A stretch of 40,172 nucleotides of DNA from Candidatus Gastranaerophilales bacterium (GCA_944325005.1 CALUYO010000003.1:184615-224786), one strand, 5' to 3'; counted from the stretch's first letter, positions 16,042 to 25,344 are shown. The notes: generated from the sequence alone by a model not told the origin. Numbers and translations are program-made.

Positions 16042-17412
16042 ATGACTGATATAAAATTTGGAACTGACGGCTGGAGGGCTGTTGTTGGAAAAGATTTTAA
16101 CGAAGAAAATGTAAGAACGGTTACAAAAGCAATCGGGAAATATGTATTTGATAATTTCGGTTTGGATAAAAAAATTATTGTCGGGTATGACCCGCGTAAT
16201 ATGGCATTTGAATTTGCATCGCAGACTGCTGAACAGTTTTGCGGATATGGATTTAATGTTTTGTTATCCGATAAAATTATACCAACGCCGGTTCTTGCAT
16301 ATAGTGCAAAGCATTTAAATGCGTGCGCTGTAATGTTTACGGCCTCTCACAATCCGCCGGAATATCTCGGGATAAAATTTATTCCTGATTATGCCGGTCC
16401 GGCAACTTCTGATATTACAGATGAACTTATGTATAACCTTAATATGCCTTTTAAGTTGCAAGGAAATGGCAATGTTGAAAAATATAATTTTTCACCTGAT
16501 TATTTTGCGCATATAGAAAAACTTATTGATTTCAAAAAGATAAAAGAGTTAGATAAAAACATTATTTTTGACGGTCTTTATGCCGCAAGTATCGGTTATT
16601 TTGATAAACTCCTTGACATTCACGGCATAAAATATGACAGCTTGCATATATTTCATGATGTGAACTTTGGTGGCGGGATGCCGGAACCTAAACCGAAATA
16701 CTTAAAAGAATTAATTGAAAAAGTAAAGGAAACTCCAAATTCTGTAGGTTTTGCAAATGACGGAGATTCGGACAGATTTGGAGTTATTAACGAAAACGGT
16801 GAATATGTTTCTCCGAACGAAATTATCTCAATTCTTTTAATTCATCTGACTAAAAATAAAGGTCTTAAAGGACCGCTTGTAAAAACTGTCGGAGCGAGTC
16901 TGCTTTTGAATAAAATCGCAGAAAAACTCGGTGTTGAAGTTATTGAAACTGCTGTAGGATTTAAGCATGTCGGAGAGGCTATGAGAAAATATAATCCGGT
17001 TATAGGCGGTGAAGAATCCGGCGGTTTGAGTATTCAGGGGCATATTCCCGAAAAAGACGGGATTTTGGCAAATCTTCTTATACTTGAGGCTATGGCTTAT
17101 GAAAATAAATCTCTTATAGAACTTCAAAAAGATTTGTACGATTTTGCCGGCTGCAAATTCTATAATGACAGAATTGATAAAAGATTAGACAATATTGATG
17201 AAATTAAGCCGGTTTTGCAGGAATACAAAAATAAAAAACAGATAGGCAGCTTTAAAGTTAAAAATATTGATACAAAAGACGGGGTAAAGTTATATTTTGA
17301 TGATAATTCAAGCTGGATGCTTGTCCGTCCGAGCGGAACAGAACCGCTTTTGAGAATTTATTTTGAAAGCGACAGTACTGAAAAACTTGACTCTCTTAGA
17401 AAAACAGTCTGA
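16042..17412 (+). CDS. phosphoglucomutase/phosphomannomutase family protein
   Basis: 456 residues. Four-domain alpha-D-phosphohexomutase: start KFGTDGWRA, catalytic phosphoserine S102 in TASHNPP, metal loop DGDSDR (240-245), sugar loop GGEESGG, and phosphate loop RPSGTEP near residue 430. It interconverts hexose 1- and 6-phosphates for glycogen or cell-surface sugars. Glucose versus mannose or glucosamine specificity cannot be fixed by eye. GAGG lies upstream of the ATG. The 3' end overlaps the convergent zinc-ribbon gene by 17 bases. Confidence 0.93.
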   Translation: MTDIKFGTDGWRAVVGKDFNEENVRTVTKAIGKYVFDNFGLDKKIIVGYDPRNMAFEFASQTAEQFCGYGFNVLLSDKIIPTPVLAYSAKHLNACAVMFTASHNPPEYLGIKFIPDYAGPATSDITDELMYNLNMPFKLQGNGNVEKYNFSPDYFAHIEKLIDFKKIKELDKNIIFDGLYAASIGYFDKLLDIHGIKYDSLHIFHDVNFGGGMPEPKPKYLKELIEKVKETPNSVGFANDGDSDRFGVINENGEYVSPNEIISILLIHLTKNKGLKGPLVKTVGASLLLNKIAEKLGVEVIETAVGFKHVGEAMRKYNPVIGGEESGGLSIQGHIPEKDGILANLLILEAMAYENKSLIELQKDLYDFAGCKFYNDRIDKRLDNIDEIKPVLQEYKNKKQIGSFKVKNIDTKDGVKLYFDDNSSWMLVRPSGTEPLLRIYFESDSTEKLDSLRKTV

Positions 17413-17944
17413 AAAATGTTGCCAGCGGATAGCGTGGATTCAGGTACGTCCCGCGGTTTAAAGTGTCTGCAACGTCTGAAAAGATTCTAAATTTTCTCTC
17501 ATCATCAAGTGCATCTTTGCAAAATTCATGAAGATCAATATCTTTATATTTATTTTCAGTAACCTGCGTTTTACTTTTCTGGATTTTTATTTGTTCTCTT
17601 ATTATTTCAAATTCTTTGTTATCAAGGAAAATTCCGCCGCAATTATTGCAGGTATCAATTTGAACTCCGAATGTTTTTGTTTTTGTCATCGGTGTTTTAC
17701 ATGATGGACAAATTCTTATTTGTGCTTCGTCAACCGGCATGAAATTTTTGTTCTCAAGAAGTCGTTTTATTTCCCAAACTTCGTTTGTTGATGAACTGCA
17801 TTCGTGAAATTCTCTGCAGTCAAAGAATATTCCTCCACAGTTATTTTCACATATATCAATATTTATTCCTTTATCGGCAATAAATATTTTTGTCATTTTT
17901 TCTCCACAAGCTGGGCAGGTTAATGTGTCTAAAGAGTCCGTCAT
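17396..17944 (-). CDS. two-zinc-ribbon (zf-TFIIB type) protein, paralogue A
   Basis: 182 residues. Two ribbons: CPACGEKM...CENNCGGIFFDCREF and CPSCKTPM...CNNCGGIFLDNKEF, each matching the zf-TFIIB pattern CPxC-x(n)-CxxCGGxxxDxxE. The C-terminal ~50 residues are helical with no match known to me. Such ribbons bind zinc and may contact nucleic acid or protein; function unknown. It starts 2 bases after the stop of its upstream paralogue, so the pair is an operon from tandem duplication. Its ribosome site (AGGAAG) lies inside that stop region. Confidence 0.82.
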   Translation of the reverse strand: MTDSLDTLTCPACGEKMTKIFIADKGINIDICENNCGGIFFDCREFHECSSSTNEVWEIKRLLENKNFMPVDEAQIRICPSCKTPMTKTKTFGVQIDTCNNCGGIFLDNKEFEIIREQIKIQKSKTQVTENKYKDIDLHEFCKDALDDERKFRIFSDVADTLNRGTYLNPRYPLATFFRLFF

Positions 17945-17946
17945 TT

Positions 17947-18465
17947 TTATCTTCCTAAAAATAATTTATCCAGTAGTTTTAAAAATCTTGAGCGTTTTGC
18001 TCTGTTCAACTGATTTTGTAGTTCAAGCGCGTCAATTTTGGCTCCGATCTCGTTATATGTTGAAGAGAGTAAATCCTGCCTTCTATCTTCTTCCGTAGCA
18101 TATTGAGCGCGCATTTTTGTGAGTTCTCCGTGGTCAAAGAATTTTGCTCCGCAATTGTAACATTCGTCAATAGTAATTTCTTTTCTTATACTTACATTAT
18201 TTTTTACCATATTGTTCCCGCAAACAGGACAAATTCGAGTCCGGCTTTCGTCTGCTTTTTCAAAAGTTTTCCCCTCTATAGCTTGTTTTATTTCGTCAAT
18301 ATTTTCAGTATGTTCGTCAAAGTGTTTCATTTCCCGGCCATCAAAAAAAATGCCTCCGCATCCGTCAAGACATATATCCAGACTGCTTCCGCTTTCTGTC
18401 ATATAAACTTTATGCATTTCTTTCCCGCAGGCGGGGCAGTTAATGATTTCTATTGTATCATTCAT
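17947..18465 (-). CDS. two-zinc-ribbon (zf-TFIIB type) protein, paralogue B
   Basis: 172 residues from ATG 18465, preceded by AGGAG; an in-frame extension to 18495 is less likely. Ribbons: CPACGKEM...CLDGCGGIFFDGREM and CPVCGNNM...CYNCGAKFFDHGEL. In the second ribbon CGG has become CGA, a mild degeneration. A charged helical C-terminus follows (EEDRRQDLLSSTYNEIGAKI) with a basic end. First gene of the pair. Confidence 0.82.
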   Translation of the reverse strand: MNDTIEIINCPACGKEMHKVYMTESGSSLDICLDGCGGIFFDGREMKHFDEHTENIDEIKQAIEGKTFEKADESRTRICPVCGNNMVKNNVSIRKEITIDECYNCGAKFFDHGELTKMRAQYATEEDRRQDLLSSTYNEIGAKIDALELQNQLNRAKRSRFLKLLDKLFLGR

Positions 18466-18508
18466 TATTTTTATTCTCCTTTCACAAGTATACAAAATTT
18501 TTTATATT

Positions 18509-18537
18509 AAAAAACCTCCTTTTAAAGGAGGTTTTTT
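18509..18537. terminator. bidirectional terminator after the M48-like gene
   Basis: AAAAAACCTCCTTT pairs perfectly with AAAGGAGGTTTTTT around one base. It ends the leftward exported M48-like gene, 5 bases away, and insulates the zinc-ribbon promoter. Confidence 0.88.
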
Positions 18538-18541
18538 AGCG

Positions 18542-19378
18542 TTATTTTGTTTCTGCATTTTCTGAAAGGTTTTTCAAAATAGTATAAGAAGCGTCCCAGC
18601 CGTTAAGTCCACCGGTTGCTTTATATTTTGCTATTTGTTTTGCTCTTTCTTTTTTTAATTTTGCCTGTTCTTTTTCCCATTTTGCAAGTTTTTTGCTGCT
18701 TGAATTTCTTTCGTCTATTGTTGGCTGGATGTATGCAAGAAAGTTTTTATATTCCTGACAATTATATCCTGCTTCTACTTTTGATGGGTAGTTGTATGCC
18801 AGATAATCGTAGATGTACATTGTACGTTTAAAGTTGTTTGGCTGGCTTTTTAACATATCCATTGTAGAACCAGGCATTTTCCCTAACACAACAATCATTG
18901 CAAGCGGGTTGTATCCTGCCTGAATCATCAAATCAACCCCTGTAATATCAGCATTCATCTGATCTTTCTCAGACATATTATTCAATGTAAGTTCGTTTGC
19001 GGCAAGTGCTGTTGTTTCAAGCGATGTGTCAACGAAACTTCCGGCTATAGCAGAGGTTAAATTAGATACAAGCTTCTTTTTAGAAGCGTTTGCATTAACC
19101 AGCGCGCCTATTTCCTGTGAAATAACAGCAGCTACCTCATTGTCATTACCGGTGTATCCGAGATTGGTTTTGTTAATATAAATTTCATTGTTTGTATTGG
19201 ATGTACTGTTTGTAACTTCAGTATCTGTCACAACAAATGTTGTATCTGAAGGCAGACTGTTTTTTGATAAAACCTGTTTGCCGACAGTCGGCACTCTGTC
19301 AACGGCGCTCCATGTTGCTGCAAGCGATGGTGCTGCAAGTGAAGCTGCTAAAAATAATGATAATAGAATCTTTTTCAT
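18542..19378 (-). CDS. exported M48-like protein lacking the zinc-binding residues
   Basis: 278 residues from the ATG after AAAGGGG; an in-frame extension to 19528 overlaps the GT2 gene and is rejected. Signal peptide MKKILLSLFLAASLAAPSLA. The layout matches M48 metallopeptidases: NEVAAVISQEIGALVNANASK corresponds to the 'E-x-A-A-V-L-A-H-E-I-x-H-V' helix, and NADITGVDLMIQAGYNPLAM to 'E-A-D-x-x-G-x-x-L-M-x-x-A-G-Y-x-P-x-A-M'. HEXXH has become QEIGA (88-92) and the third ligand Glu is Asn142, so it should not bind catalytic zinc. The C-terminus is a long basic coiled coil (KWEKEQAKLKKERAKQIA). A scaffold or adaptor role is inference. The M48 relationship is by eye only. Confidence 0.7.
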   Translation of the reverse strand: MKKILLSLFLAASLAAPSLAATWSAVDRVPTVGKQVLSKNSLPSDTTFVVTDTEVTNSTSNTNNEIYINKTNLGYTGNDNEVAAVISQEIGALVNANASKKKLVSNLTSAIAGSFVDTSLETTALAANELTLNNMSEKDQMNADITGVDLMIQAGYNPLAMIVVLGKMPGSTMDMLKSQPNNFKRTMYIYDYLAYNYPSKVEAGYNCQEYKNFLAYIQPTIDERNSSSKKLAKWEKEQAKLKKERAKQIAKYKATGGLNGWDASYTILKNLSENAETK

Positions 19379-19400
19379 TTTTTCCCCTTTCCATATCTTA

Positions 19401-20087
19401 TTAATCAGTAAATCTGTATTTGACAAGTGCAATAATTGCATGTACTCCATCTTTCCAAGTAATCTTTTTACCTTCGGAGAATTCTCTTCCGTAATACGAC
19501 ACCGGAAGTTCGTATAATCTTGCTCCACGTTTTAGCACTTTTGCGGTAATTTCAGGCTCAAAATCAAATCTGTTTGATTTAATTTGAATTCCTTTTATAA
19601 AGTCTGCTTTGAAAGCTTTATAGCAAGTTTCCATGTCTGTTAATGTAGAACCGTAAAGGATATTTGTTAACAGCGACAAAAATTTATTACCCAAAAGATG
19701 GTGAAACATAAAAGATCTGGAAGGTTTTCCTCCTGATAATCTTGAGCCGTAGCATACGTCTGCTTTACCGTCGAGAATTAACTGTATAAGCTGTTCATAG
19801 TCGGCCGGATCGTATTCAAGATCAGCATCCTGAATTACTATTATATCGCCGGTTGCTTCATTAAAGCCTGTTCTCAGCGCTGCTCCTTTGCCCTGATTGT
19901 AGTCGTGATACAGAATTTTATACGAGTATTTGGAATATAAATCCCGTGTCCCGTCTGTAGAGTAATCATCAATCAGGATTATTTCTTTTTCCAGTCCGCA
20001 GAAATTTGCATGCTCAACTTTTTCAAGAATTTTGTCAAGAGTATTAAATTCGTTATATACAGGAATTAGAATTGTAACCTTTTTCAT
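19401..20087 (-). CDS. family 2 glycosyltransferase (dolichyl/undecaprenyl-phosphate sugar synthase type)
   Basis: 228 residues, a single GT-A domain with no membrane helices. Motifs: ILIPVYNEFNTL, IILIDDYSTDGT, NQGKGAALRTGF, DxD in VIQDADLEYDP, and a late FDFEPEITAKVLKRG. This fits polyprenyl-phosphate mannose/glucose synthases (DPM1-like), which move a nucleotide sugar onto a lipid carrier at the membrane face. Donor unknown. GGAGC lies 7 bases before ATG. It ends 22 bases before the M48-like gene, so the two are probably co-transcribed. Confidence 0.9.
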   Translation of the reverse strand: MKKVTILIPVYNEFNTLDKILEKVEHANFCGLEKEIILIDDYSTDGTRDLYSKYSYKILYHDYNQGKGAALRTGFNEATGDIIVIQDADLEYDPADYEQLIQLILDGKADVCYGSRLSGGKPSRSFMFHHLLGNKFLSLLTNILYGSTLTDMETCYKAFKADFIKGIQIKSNRFDFEPEITAKVLKRGARLYELPVSYYGREFSEGKKITWKDGVHAIIALVKYRFTD

Positions 20088-20112
20088 ATAAGCTCCATTT
20101 GATAAAATATAT

Positions 20113-20141
20113 TTGTATATTTCGCAAAAATATTGTACAAT
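20113..20141 (+). promoter_or_regulatory. promoter of the signalling cluster
   Basis: TTGTAT (20113-20118), 17-base spacer, TACAAT (20136-20141), about 47 bases before the ATG of the HD-GYP gene. Confidence 0.55.
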
Positions 20142-20188
20142 AAAAACATACAGTTGTAAAATTATGGTATGGATTGAGAAAATTAAAA

Positions 20189-21904
20189 ATGGTTACGTGT
20201 GACACAGAGATTATTAAAAAAGGAATTATAAGTTTAGAGGATAAAGACTATGAAGGCGCAATAAGCATTTTTACGGACGCAGAAAAATTTTACGCGCAAA
20301 ACAACTCGAATGATAAAATTTCATCAGTGCTCAGCCTTCTTGCGATGTCAAAATATCTCCTTGACAGAAACAATTATAATGAGGCATTAAAACTTCTGAA
20401 TGATGCCAGATATATGGCCCGGTATTCAAAAAATGATACTGCAAAACTTGTAAACGAATATGCTCAGGGAACTGTATATTTCGGAGAAGGGCTGAATGAT
20501 GTTGCCTTAATGCATTTTGATAATGCAAAAAATATTTCCATGAATTCCGGTGATGAACTTGGCATTATGGGTTATGTTTTGACAAGGATAAAGCAGATAA
20601 GAAACGGAATGGATTTCTCTCTCCCTATAAAGAGTGATCCTCTTGTTTCTCTTGTTAAAATAGGCCGTTCAATTTCTGCTGTTACTGATATTAATATACT
20701 TCTAAAAGTTATAGCGGAAGAAACAAAAGTTGCTATTCAGGCGGACAGATGTACTGTTTTTATGTATGATAAAGAAAAAAATGAACTCTGGAGTAAAGTT
20801 GCTCTTGGTTTGGATAGTCAGGAAATTCGTTTTCCTGCAGATAAAGGGCTTGCGGGTTATGTTGTCAAAACAGGAGAACCTTTAAATATTCCTGATGCCT
20901 ATAATGACCCGCGTTTTAATCCTGATATTGATAAAGAAACCGGTTACAGAACAAAAACGATTCTCTGTATGCCTATTAAAAATAATAATAAAGAGATTAT
21001 CGGTGCTTTTCAGGTTTTGAATAAGTTAAGCGGAGTTTTCACGAAAGGTGACGAAGATTTGCTTGCGGCAATAGGCGGAAGTGCTTCTATTGCTCTTGAA
21101 AATGCTCAGCTTTTTGAACAGCAAAAAGAACTCTATAAAGAACAGAAAATCTTATTTGAAAGCTTTATAGATACTCTTGCAAAGTCTATTGATGCACGTG
21201 ATAAGATTACGGCGGGCCATTCCAGCCGTGTAAAACTATATTCTATGCTTCTGGTTGAGGAACTCGGATGTGATGATAAATTTAAGGAACTCGTTGAAAA
21301 AGCTGCTATATTACATGATATCGGAAAAATCGGAATAAGAGATTCTGTGCTTCAAAAAGAAGGCAAGCTTACTGATGAAGAATATAAGCATATTCAGGAG
21401 CATGTGAGAATTACGCATGATATTTTGGAAAAAATTCATACATCCGAAGATTTTAAAATGATAACTGAAATTGCCTGTTCTCATCATGAAAAATATGACG
21501 GCTCTGGCTATTACAGACATTTGAGCGGTGAAGATATTCCGTATGGCGGTCGTATTCTTGCGGTTGCAGATGTCTTTGATGCAATTACTTCACGCCGTCA
21601 TTACCGTGATAAAATGCCTATTCAAAATGTTATAGATATTCTTTTATCAGGGAAAAATAAGCATTTTGACGGCAATCTTGTAGATGCTTTTTTGCGGATT
21701 TCCGCTGATAAAATTGTAAGAGTATTTCTGACGGAAAATCATCACAGTCTCAAAGATGAAGATGCTGAAACGTTAAGTCATTACAATCTGTTGAATATTT
21801 ATGAATATATAAGTAATGAGAATTCAACAGATGAACAAAGACATATTGCTGACCTGTTTAATTTTTATTATTCCGGGAATATAGATAATAGAGAGGGTTG
21901 TTAA
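20189..21904 (+). CDS. helical-repeat, GAF and HD-GYP domain signalling protein
   Basis: 571 residues from ATG 20189 (a TTG at 20174 is in frame). N-terminal TPR-like helices (1-145); GAF domain (about 155-305, with KGLAGYVVKTGEPLNIPDAYNDPRF); a coiled-coil linker; then HD-GYP: HS-SRV, HDIGKIG (376-382) and HHEKYDGSGYY (432-442). HD-GYP proteins degrade cyclic di-GMP; here the signature Pro of GYP is Tyr, so activity may be altered. No membrane segment, so it senses cytosolic cues. First gene of a rightward run with an exported TPR protein and two response regulators. Confidence 0.9.
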   Translation: MVTCDTEIIKKGIISLEDKDYEGAISIFTDAEKFYAQNNSNDKISSVLSLLAMSKYLLDRNNYNEALKLLNDARYMARYSKNDTAKLVNEYAQGTVYFGEGLNDVALMHFDNAKNISMNSGDELGIMGYVLTRIKQIRNGMDFSLPIKSDPLVSLVKIGRSISAVTDINILLKVIAEETKVAIQADRCTVFMYDKEKNELWSKVALGLDSQEIRFPADKGLAGYVVKTGEPLNIPDAYNDPRFNPDIDKETGYRTKTILCMPIKNNNKEIIGAFQVLNKLSGVFTKGDEDLLAAIGGSASIALENAQLFEQQKELYKEQKILFESFIDTLAKSIDARDKITAGHSSRVKLYSMLLVEELGCDDKFKELVEKAAILHDIGKIGIRDSVLQKEGKLTDEEYKHIQEHVRITHDILEKIHTSEDFKMITEIACSHHEKYDGSGYYRHLSGEDIPYGGRILAVADVFDAITSRRHYRDKMPIQNVIDILLSGKNKHFDGNLVDAFLRISADKIVRVFLTENHHSLKDEDAETLSHYNLLNIYEYISNENSTDEQRHIADLFNFYYSGNIDNREGC

Positions 21905-21914
21905 ATATAGTATT

Positions 21915-23450
21915 ATGCAAAGGTGGATTTTTATATTTGCTATAACTGCATTTACCGCTGCCGGTGCTTATGCACAGGGGGCTTATGATGACATACAGCC
22001 GGCAAATCCTTTTGTACCAAAACCTTTATCTGTTAACACTATTGCTTTGCCGATTAAAAAAGCAACACTTACGCATAACAGTATTCATAATCAATACGTA
22101 ATAGCATTTGACAGATTTATGCAAAGCAACGTTAAATCAGCCTATGCAGATTTTAAAATTTTGATTGAAAATATGGACAATAATGATTATGCCTATATGC
22201 AAATGGCTGAAAAAATGGCGGATATCGGTTTTTTTAATCTGTCTGAACTTGCGGCTTCAAAAATAGATGATAAAACTTTATCTGATTTTTTAACAGACGA
22301 TATTAAAATGTATTACTTTCCTTCTCACAGATTGAAGTCTGATGATGAAGTTTATCTTGGTGAAGTTTTTTCCAATATTATTTATAATGACCAGAGCAGA
22401 GAAGCAACTGCAGAACTTGTGAAAAATACCTCACTTCTTTCAGAATCTGATTATGCTAATTATATTGCAGCTCTCGGATATTTAAAATCCAGCGATATTG
22501 TTAACGCCGGAGCTTACATTGATACGGCAATAAGCATGAATTCGCAAAATTTAAATTATAAAAAATTAAAAGCAGAGATTTTATCTCAGGGTAAAAAGCC
22601 AAAAAATGCGATTAAGCTCGTTGAATATATAAAAGCTCAAAAACTTTATACGTCTGATTTTACCCGAAAAGTGAACTCTCTGGAACAATATGTTCTGTAT
22701 AAATCTGAAAAGAATTATGCGGAAAAGATGTACCATCTTGGATTTTATTATTATTATGAAAATGAGCTTGCAAAATCTGTAAGAACGCTTCAGGGTGCTC
22801 TTACAACAAAGAAAAAACATAATAAGGATGTTTATGCATTAATGTCGCGTGTTTATTATGATATGCAAGATTATGAGAAGGCTCTTGATACTGCGTTAAA
22901 GGTTAATAAGATGGATAACAATAATGCTGTGGCATTACTTGTTCTTGGAGATTTAAGCTTTAGAAACGGTGACTTTAAAACGGCTTTGAAATATTACCGT
23001 GATGCAGAATCAAATGATAAAATTTCTTCAATATGTCCTTTAAAAGTAGCCCTGACTTATGAGCAGCTCGGTAAAGAAAAAAAAGCAACAGAAATTTATG
23101 AAAAGATACTGAAAACATACTCGGATTGCTATATGGCTTACTACAAAATAGCATTGAAAGATAAATCAAAAGAGATAGCCTATTTGAAAAAAGCAATTGC
23201 AATTAATGCAAATTTTAAAGATGCCTGGATAGATCTCGGACGGGTTGCGATAGAGCGTCAGGACTATAATGAGGCTAAAAATTATCTTGGTGTGGCAAAT
23301 TATATTGACGAAAATGATTTTAGATATTATTATTATCAAGGACTGATTGCAAAAAATCAGGGTATGAAACAAATTGCCGATGGTTATTTTAAAAAGTCCC
23401 TGCTTTTAAATCCGGATTATCAACCTGCAAAAGAGGAATTAAGCATATGA
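21915..23450 (+). CDS. exported TPR-repeat protein
   Basis: 511 residues. Signal peptide (MQRWIFIFAITAFTAAGAYA, cleavage near AYA-Q). From about residue 260 there is a row of tetratricopeptide-like repeats (e.g. KDVYALMSRVYYDMQDYEKALDTA, NAVALLVLGDLSFRNGDFKTAL, FKDAWIDLGRVAIERQDYNEA). It sits 10 bases after the HD-GYP gene; its stop overlaps the next start by ATGA, so it is coupled to the response regulator. Likely a periplasmic or outer-membrane-associated scaffold. Family TPR; partner unknown. Confidence 0.85.
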   Translation: MQRWIFIFAITAFTAAGAYAQGAYDDIQPANPFVPKPLSVNTIALPIKKATLTHNSIHNQYVIAFDRFMQSNVKSAYADFKILIENMDNNDYAYMQMAEKMADIGFFNLSELAASKIDDKTLSDFLTDDIKMYYFPSHRLKSDDEVYLGEVFSNIIYNDQSREATAELVKNTSLLSESDYANYIAALGYLKSSDIVNAGAYIDTAISMNSQNLNYKKLKAEILSQGKKPKNAIKLVEYIKAQKLYTSDFTRKVNSLEQYVLYKSEKNYAEKMYHLGFYYYYENELAKSVRTLQGALTTKKKHNKDVYALMSRVYYDMQDYEKALDTALKVNKMDNNNAVALLVLGDLSFRNGDFKTALKYYRDAESNDKISSICPLKVALTYEQLGKEKKATEIYEKILKTYSDCYMAYYKIALKDKSKEIAYLKKAIAINANFKDAWIDLGRVAIERQDYNEAKNYLGVANYIDENDFRYYYYQGLIAKNQGMKQIADGYFKKSLLLNPDYQPAKEELSI

Positions 23451-24094
23451 AACAAAATATTCTTATAGTAGAAGATCACGAATTAACAAGGTTCGGTCTC
23501 AAAACAACCTTTGAAGGAGTAGATTATATTGATAAAATTTATGAGGCTGATTCTGCAGAAACTGCAATTGATGTCTTTAATAATAATAATATTGACATCA
23601 TAATTATGGATCTCGGGCTTCCCAATATGAACGGAATTGAAGCTACAAAACAGATCCGTTCATCAAATAAGGATGTAAAAATTATTATACTAACTTCACA
23701 CAATGATGAAAAAGAAGTTTTAAACAGTTTAAAAGCAGGAGCAAATGCATATTGTTCAAAAGAAATTAATCCGCAGAGATTAATTCAGGTTGTCCAGTCT
23801 GTAGCTGACGGTGCGGCATGGTTTGATCCGAGTATTGCTCATATCGTTTTAAAAGCAAGTGCCAGTTCGCCATCTTTTGAGGGTGATAATAACAGAAAAA
23901 ATTATGATTTGACTTCACGTGAAGCTCAGATTTTGAAACTTATGACAGAAGGATACAGCAATATGGAAATCGCACAAATTCTTGTTATAAGTATTAATAC
24001 TACAAAAGCCCACGTTGCAAATATTCTGCAAAAACTGGAGGTTGATGACAGACTTCAGGCAGCGTTAAAAGCCCTTAAACATAAAATTGTGTAG
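23447..24094 (+). CDS. NarL/LuxR-type response regulator (1)
   Basis: 215 residues. Receiver domain: acidic pair E9-D10, phospho-acceptor D55 (IIMDLGLPNMNG), LTS and CSKE for the conserved Thr and Lys. The C-terminal LuxR helix-turn-helix (DLTSREAQILKLMTEGYSNMEIA...) starts near residue 148. It would bind DNA when phosphorylated. ATGA overlap with the exported TPR gene shows translational coupling. No histidine kinase lies in the window, so its partner is elsewhere. Confidence 0.95.
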   Translation: MKQNILIVEDHELTRFGLKTTFEGVDYIDKIYEADSAETAIDVFNNNNIDIIIMDLGLPNMNGIEATKQIRSSNKDVKIIILTSHNDEKEVLNSLKAGANAYCSKEINPQRLIQVVQSVADGAAWFDPSIAHIVLKASASSPSFEGDNNRKNYDLTSREAQILKLMTEGYSNMEIAQILVISINTTKAHVANILQKLEVDDRLQAALKALKHKIV

Positions 24095-24118
24095 ATTTAA
24101 AACATAAGGAATGATAAA

Positions 24119-24736
24119 ATGTCAGACTTGACACGTGTTCTGTTAGTTGACGATAATTCCAAATATTTAAAAGATGCTCTTCCTTTTTACGGATATGACG
24201 TAACAATGGTCTGCGACGGTGTTCAGGCGTTGAAACAGCTTGCTTTGAAAAATAATAAATTTGACATTGTGCTTCTTGATGTTATGATGCCTAATATGAA
24301 CGGATGGGAAACATTAAAAGCTATCCGCAGGAATGAACATACAAAACATTTACCTGTAATAATGCTTACTGCCGTTAACGAAGAACAAAAAATGATAACC
24401 GGTTTGAAAATCGGAGCAGATGATTACATTATAAAACCATTTGTTCTTCCAAATCTTCTGGCACGTATGGAGGCTGTTTTGAGACGTTCTGTCCGCCAAA
24501 AGGAAACTCATGCCGATACATCAGTGCATGTACCTCTGGAACTATTAACTTCGAAAGAAAAAGAAGTGTTACAAATGGTCGCAAAAGGGGAAAGTAATAA
24601 ACAGATTGCAGATAAAATGTTTGTGAAAGAAGTAACGGTGAAAACTCATTTAAACAGTATATTTAAAAAATTGAAGGTAGCAAACAGAACGCAGGCGGTA
24701 CTGCTTGCGATGCAAACGGATCTTGTAGAAAGTTGA
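24119..24736 (+). CDS. LuxR-type response regulator (2)
   Basis: 205 residues. Receiver with D11-D12, phospho-acceptor D54 (VLLDVMMPNMNG), LTA and K of IIKPF. The receiver is of the OmpR-like kind (GADDYIIKPFVLPNLLARMEAVLRR) but the output domain is LuxR-type (LLTSKEKEVLQMVAKGESNKQIADKMFV), a receiver/effector mixture also seen in cyanobacteria. AAGGAATG lies upstream of the ATG. It follows the first regulator by 24 bases. Confidence 0.94.
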   Translation: MSDLTRVLLVDDNSKYLKDALPFYGYDVTMVCDGVQALKQLALKNNKFDIVLLDVMMPNMNGWETLKAIRRNEHTKHLPVIMLTAVNEEQKMITGLKIGADDYIIKPFVLPNLLARMEAVLRRSVRQKETHADTSVHVPLELLTSKEKEVLQMVAKGESNKQIADKMFVKEVTVKTHLNSIFKKLKVANRTQAVLLAMQTDLVES

Positions 24737-24798
24737 TAATGTAACTTCCCGGAAAAACGGAATAGATATTGCTTTACAGCGTTATAAAAGGAGAACAA

Positions 24799-25332
24799 AT
24801 GATAGATTATACAAAAGAAGAATTGATTGAATTATTAAAGAAAAACCCCGAAAAGTTTAACGAGTGGAAAATAGAACAAGAGGAAGTTGACCTGTCCGAA
24901 GTTGATTTTTCAAATATTAATCTTGCAGAAATAGATTTTTCCGATGTTGATTTGAATTCAAGTTCCTTTGCAGATTGCAGCCTTTCTTTCGTAAATTTTA
25001 CAAATGCGGATCTTACATCGGTTGATTTCACACGTGCAAGAGTTCTGGAATGTGATTTTACGGATGCTCTTTTGACAGGTGCTGATTGCAGTTATGCTGA
25101 AATGACATATTGTAATTTTTCGGATGCGGATATGGCCGGATGTATTTTATCAGAAACAGACTTATCAAATTCTGATTTAACATCATCAGTGAATCTGCAT
25201 GCAAGCCGTTTTGATGATGATACAACATGGCCGGATGATGATATGCTGCCGGATGATTTTGATGTTACTAACCATAAGGATTTATCAGCATTACAGGATG
25301 ACGAGGATGAGGTCGTTTCTTCTGACTGGTAA
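24799..25332 (+). CDS. pentapeptide-repeat protein
   Basis: 177 residues from the ATG after AAAGGAG; an in-frame start at 24769 is poorer. After an acidic helix, residues about 30-135 follow the A(D/N)Lxx pattern (VDLSEVDFSNINLAEIDFSD and onward), giving around 20 repeats and a right-handed quadrilateral beta helix. The C-terminus is strongly acidic (DDDTTWPDDDMLPDDFD, DEDEVVSSDW). Overall very acidic, so DNA mimicry is possible but unproven. Cytoplasmic. It ends at a terminator that contains the next promoter. Confidence 0.88.
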   Translation: MIDYTKEELIELLKKNPEKFNEWKIEQEEVDLSEVDFSNINLAEIDFSDVDLNSSSFADCSLSFVNFTNADLTSVDFTRARVLECDFTDALLTGADCSYAEMTYCNFSDADMAGCILSETDLSNSDLTSSVNLHASRFDDDTTWPDDDMLPDDFDVTNHKDLSALQDDEDEVVSSDW

Positions 25333-25344
25333 ATTATCATTATA

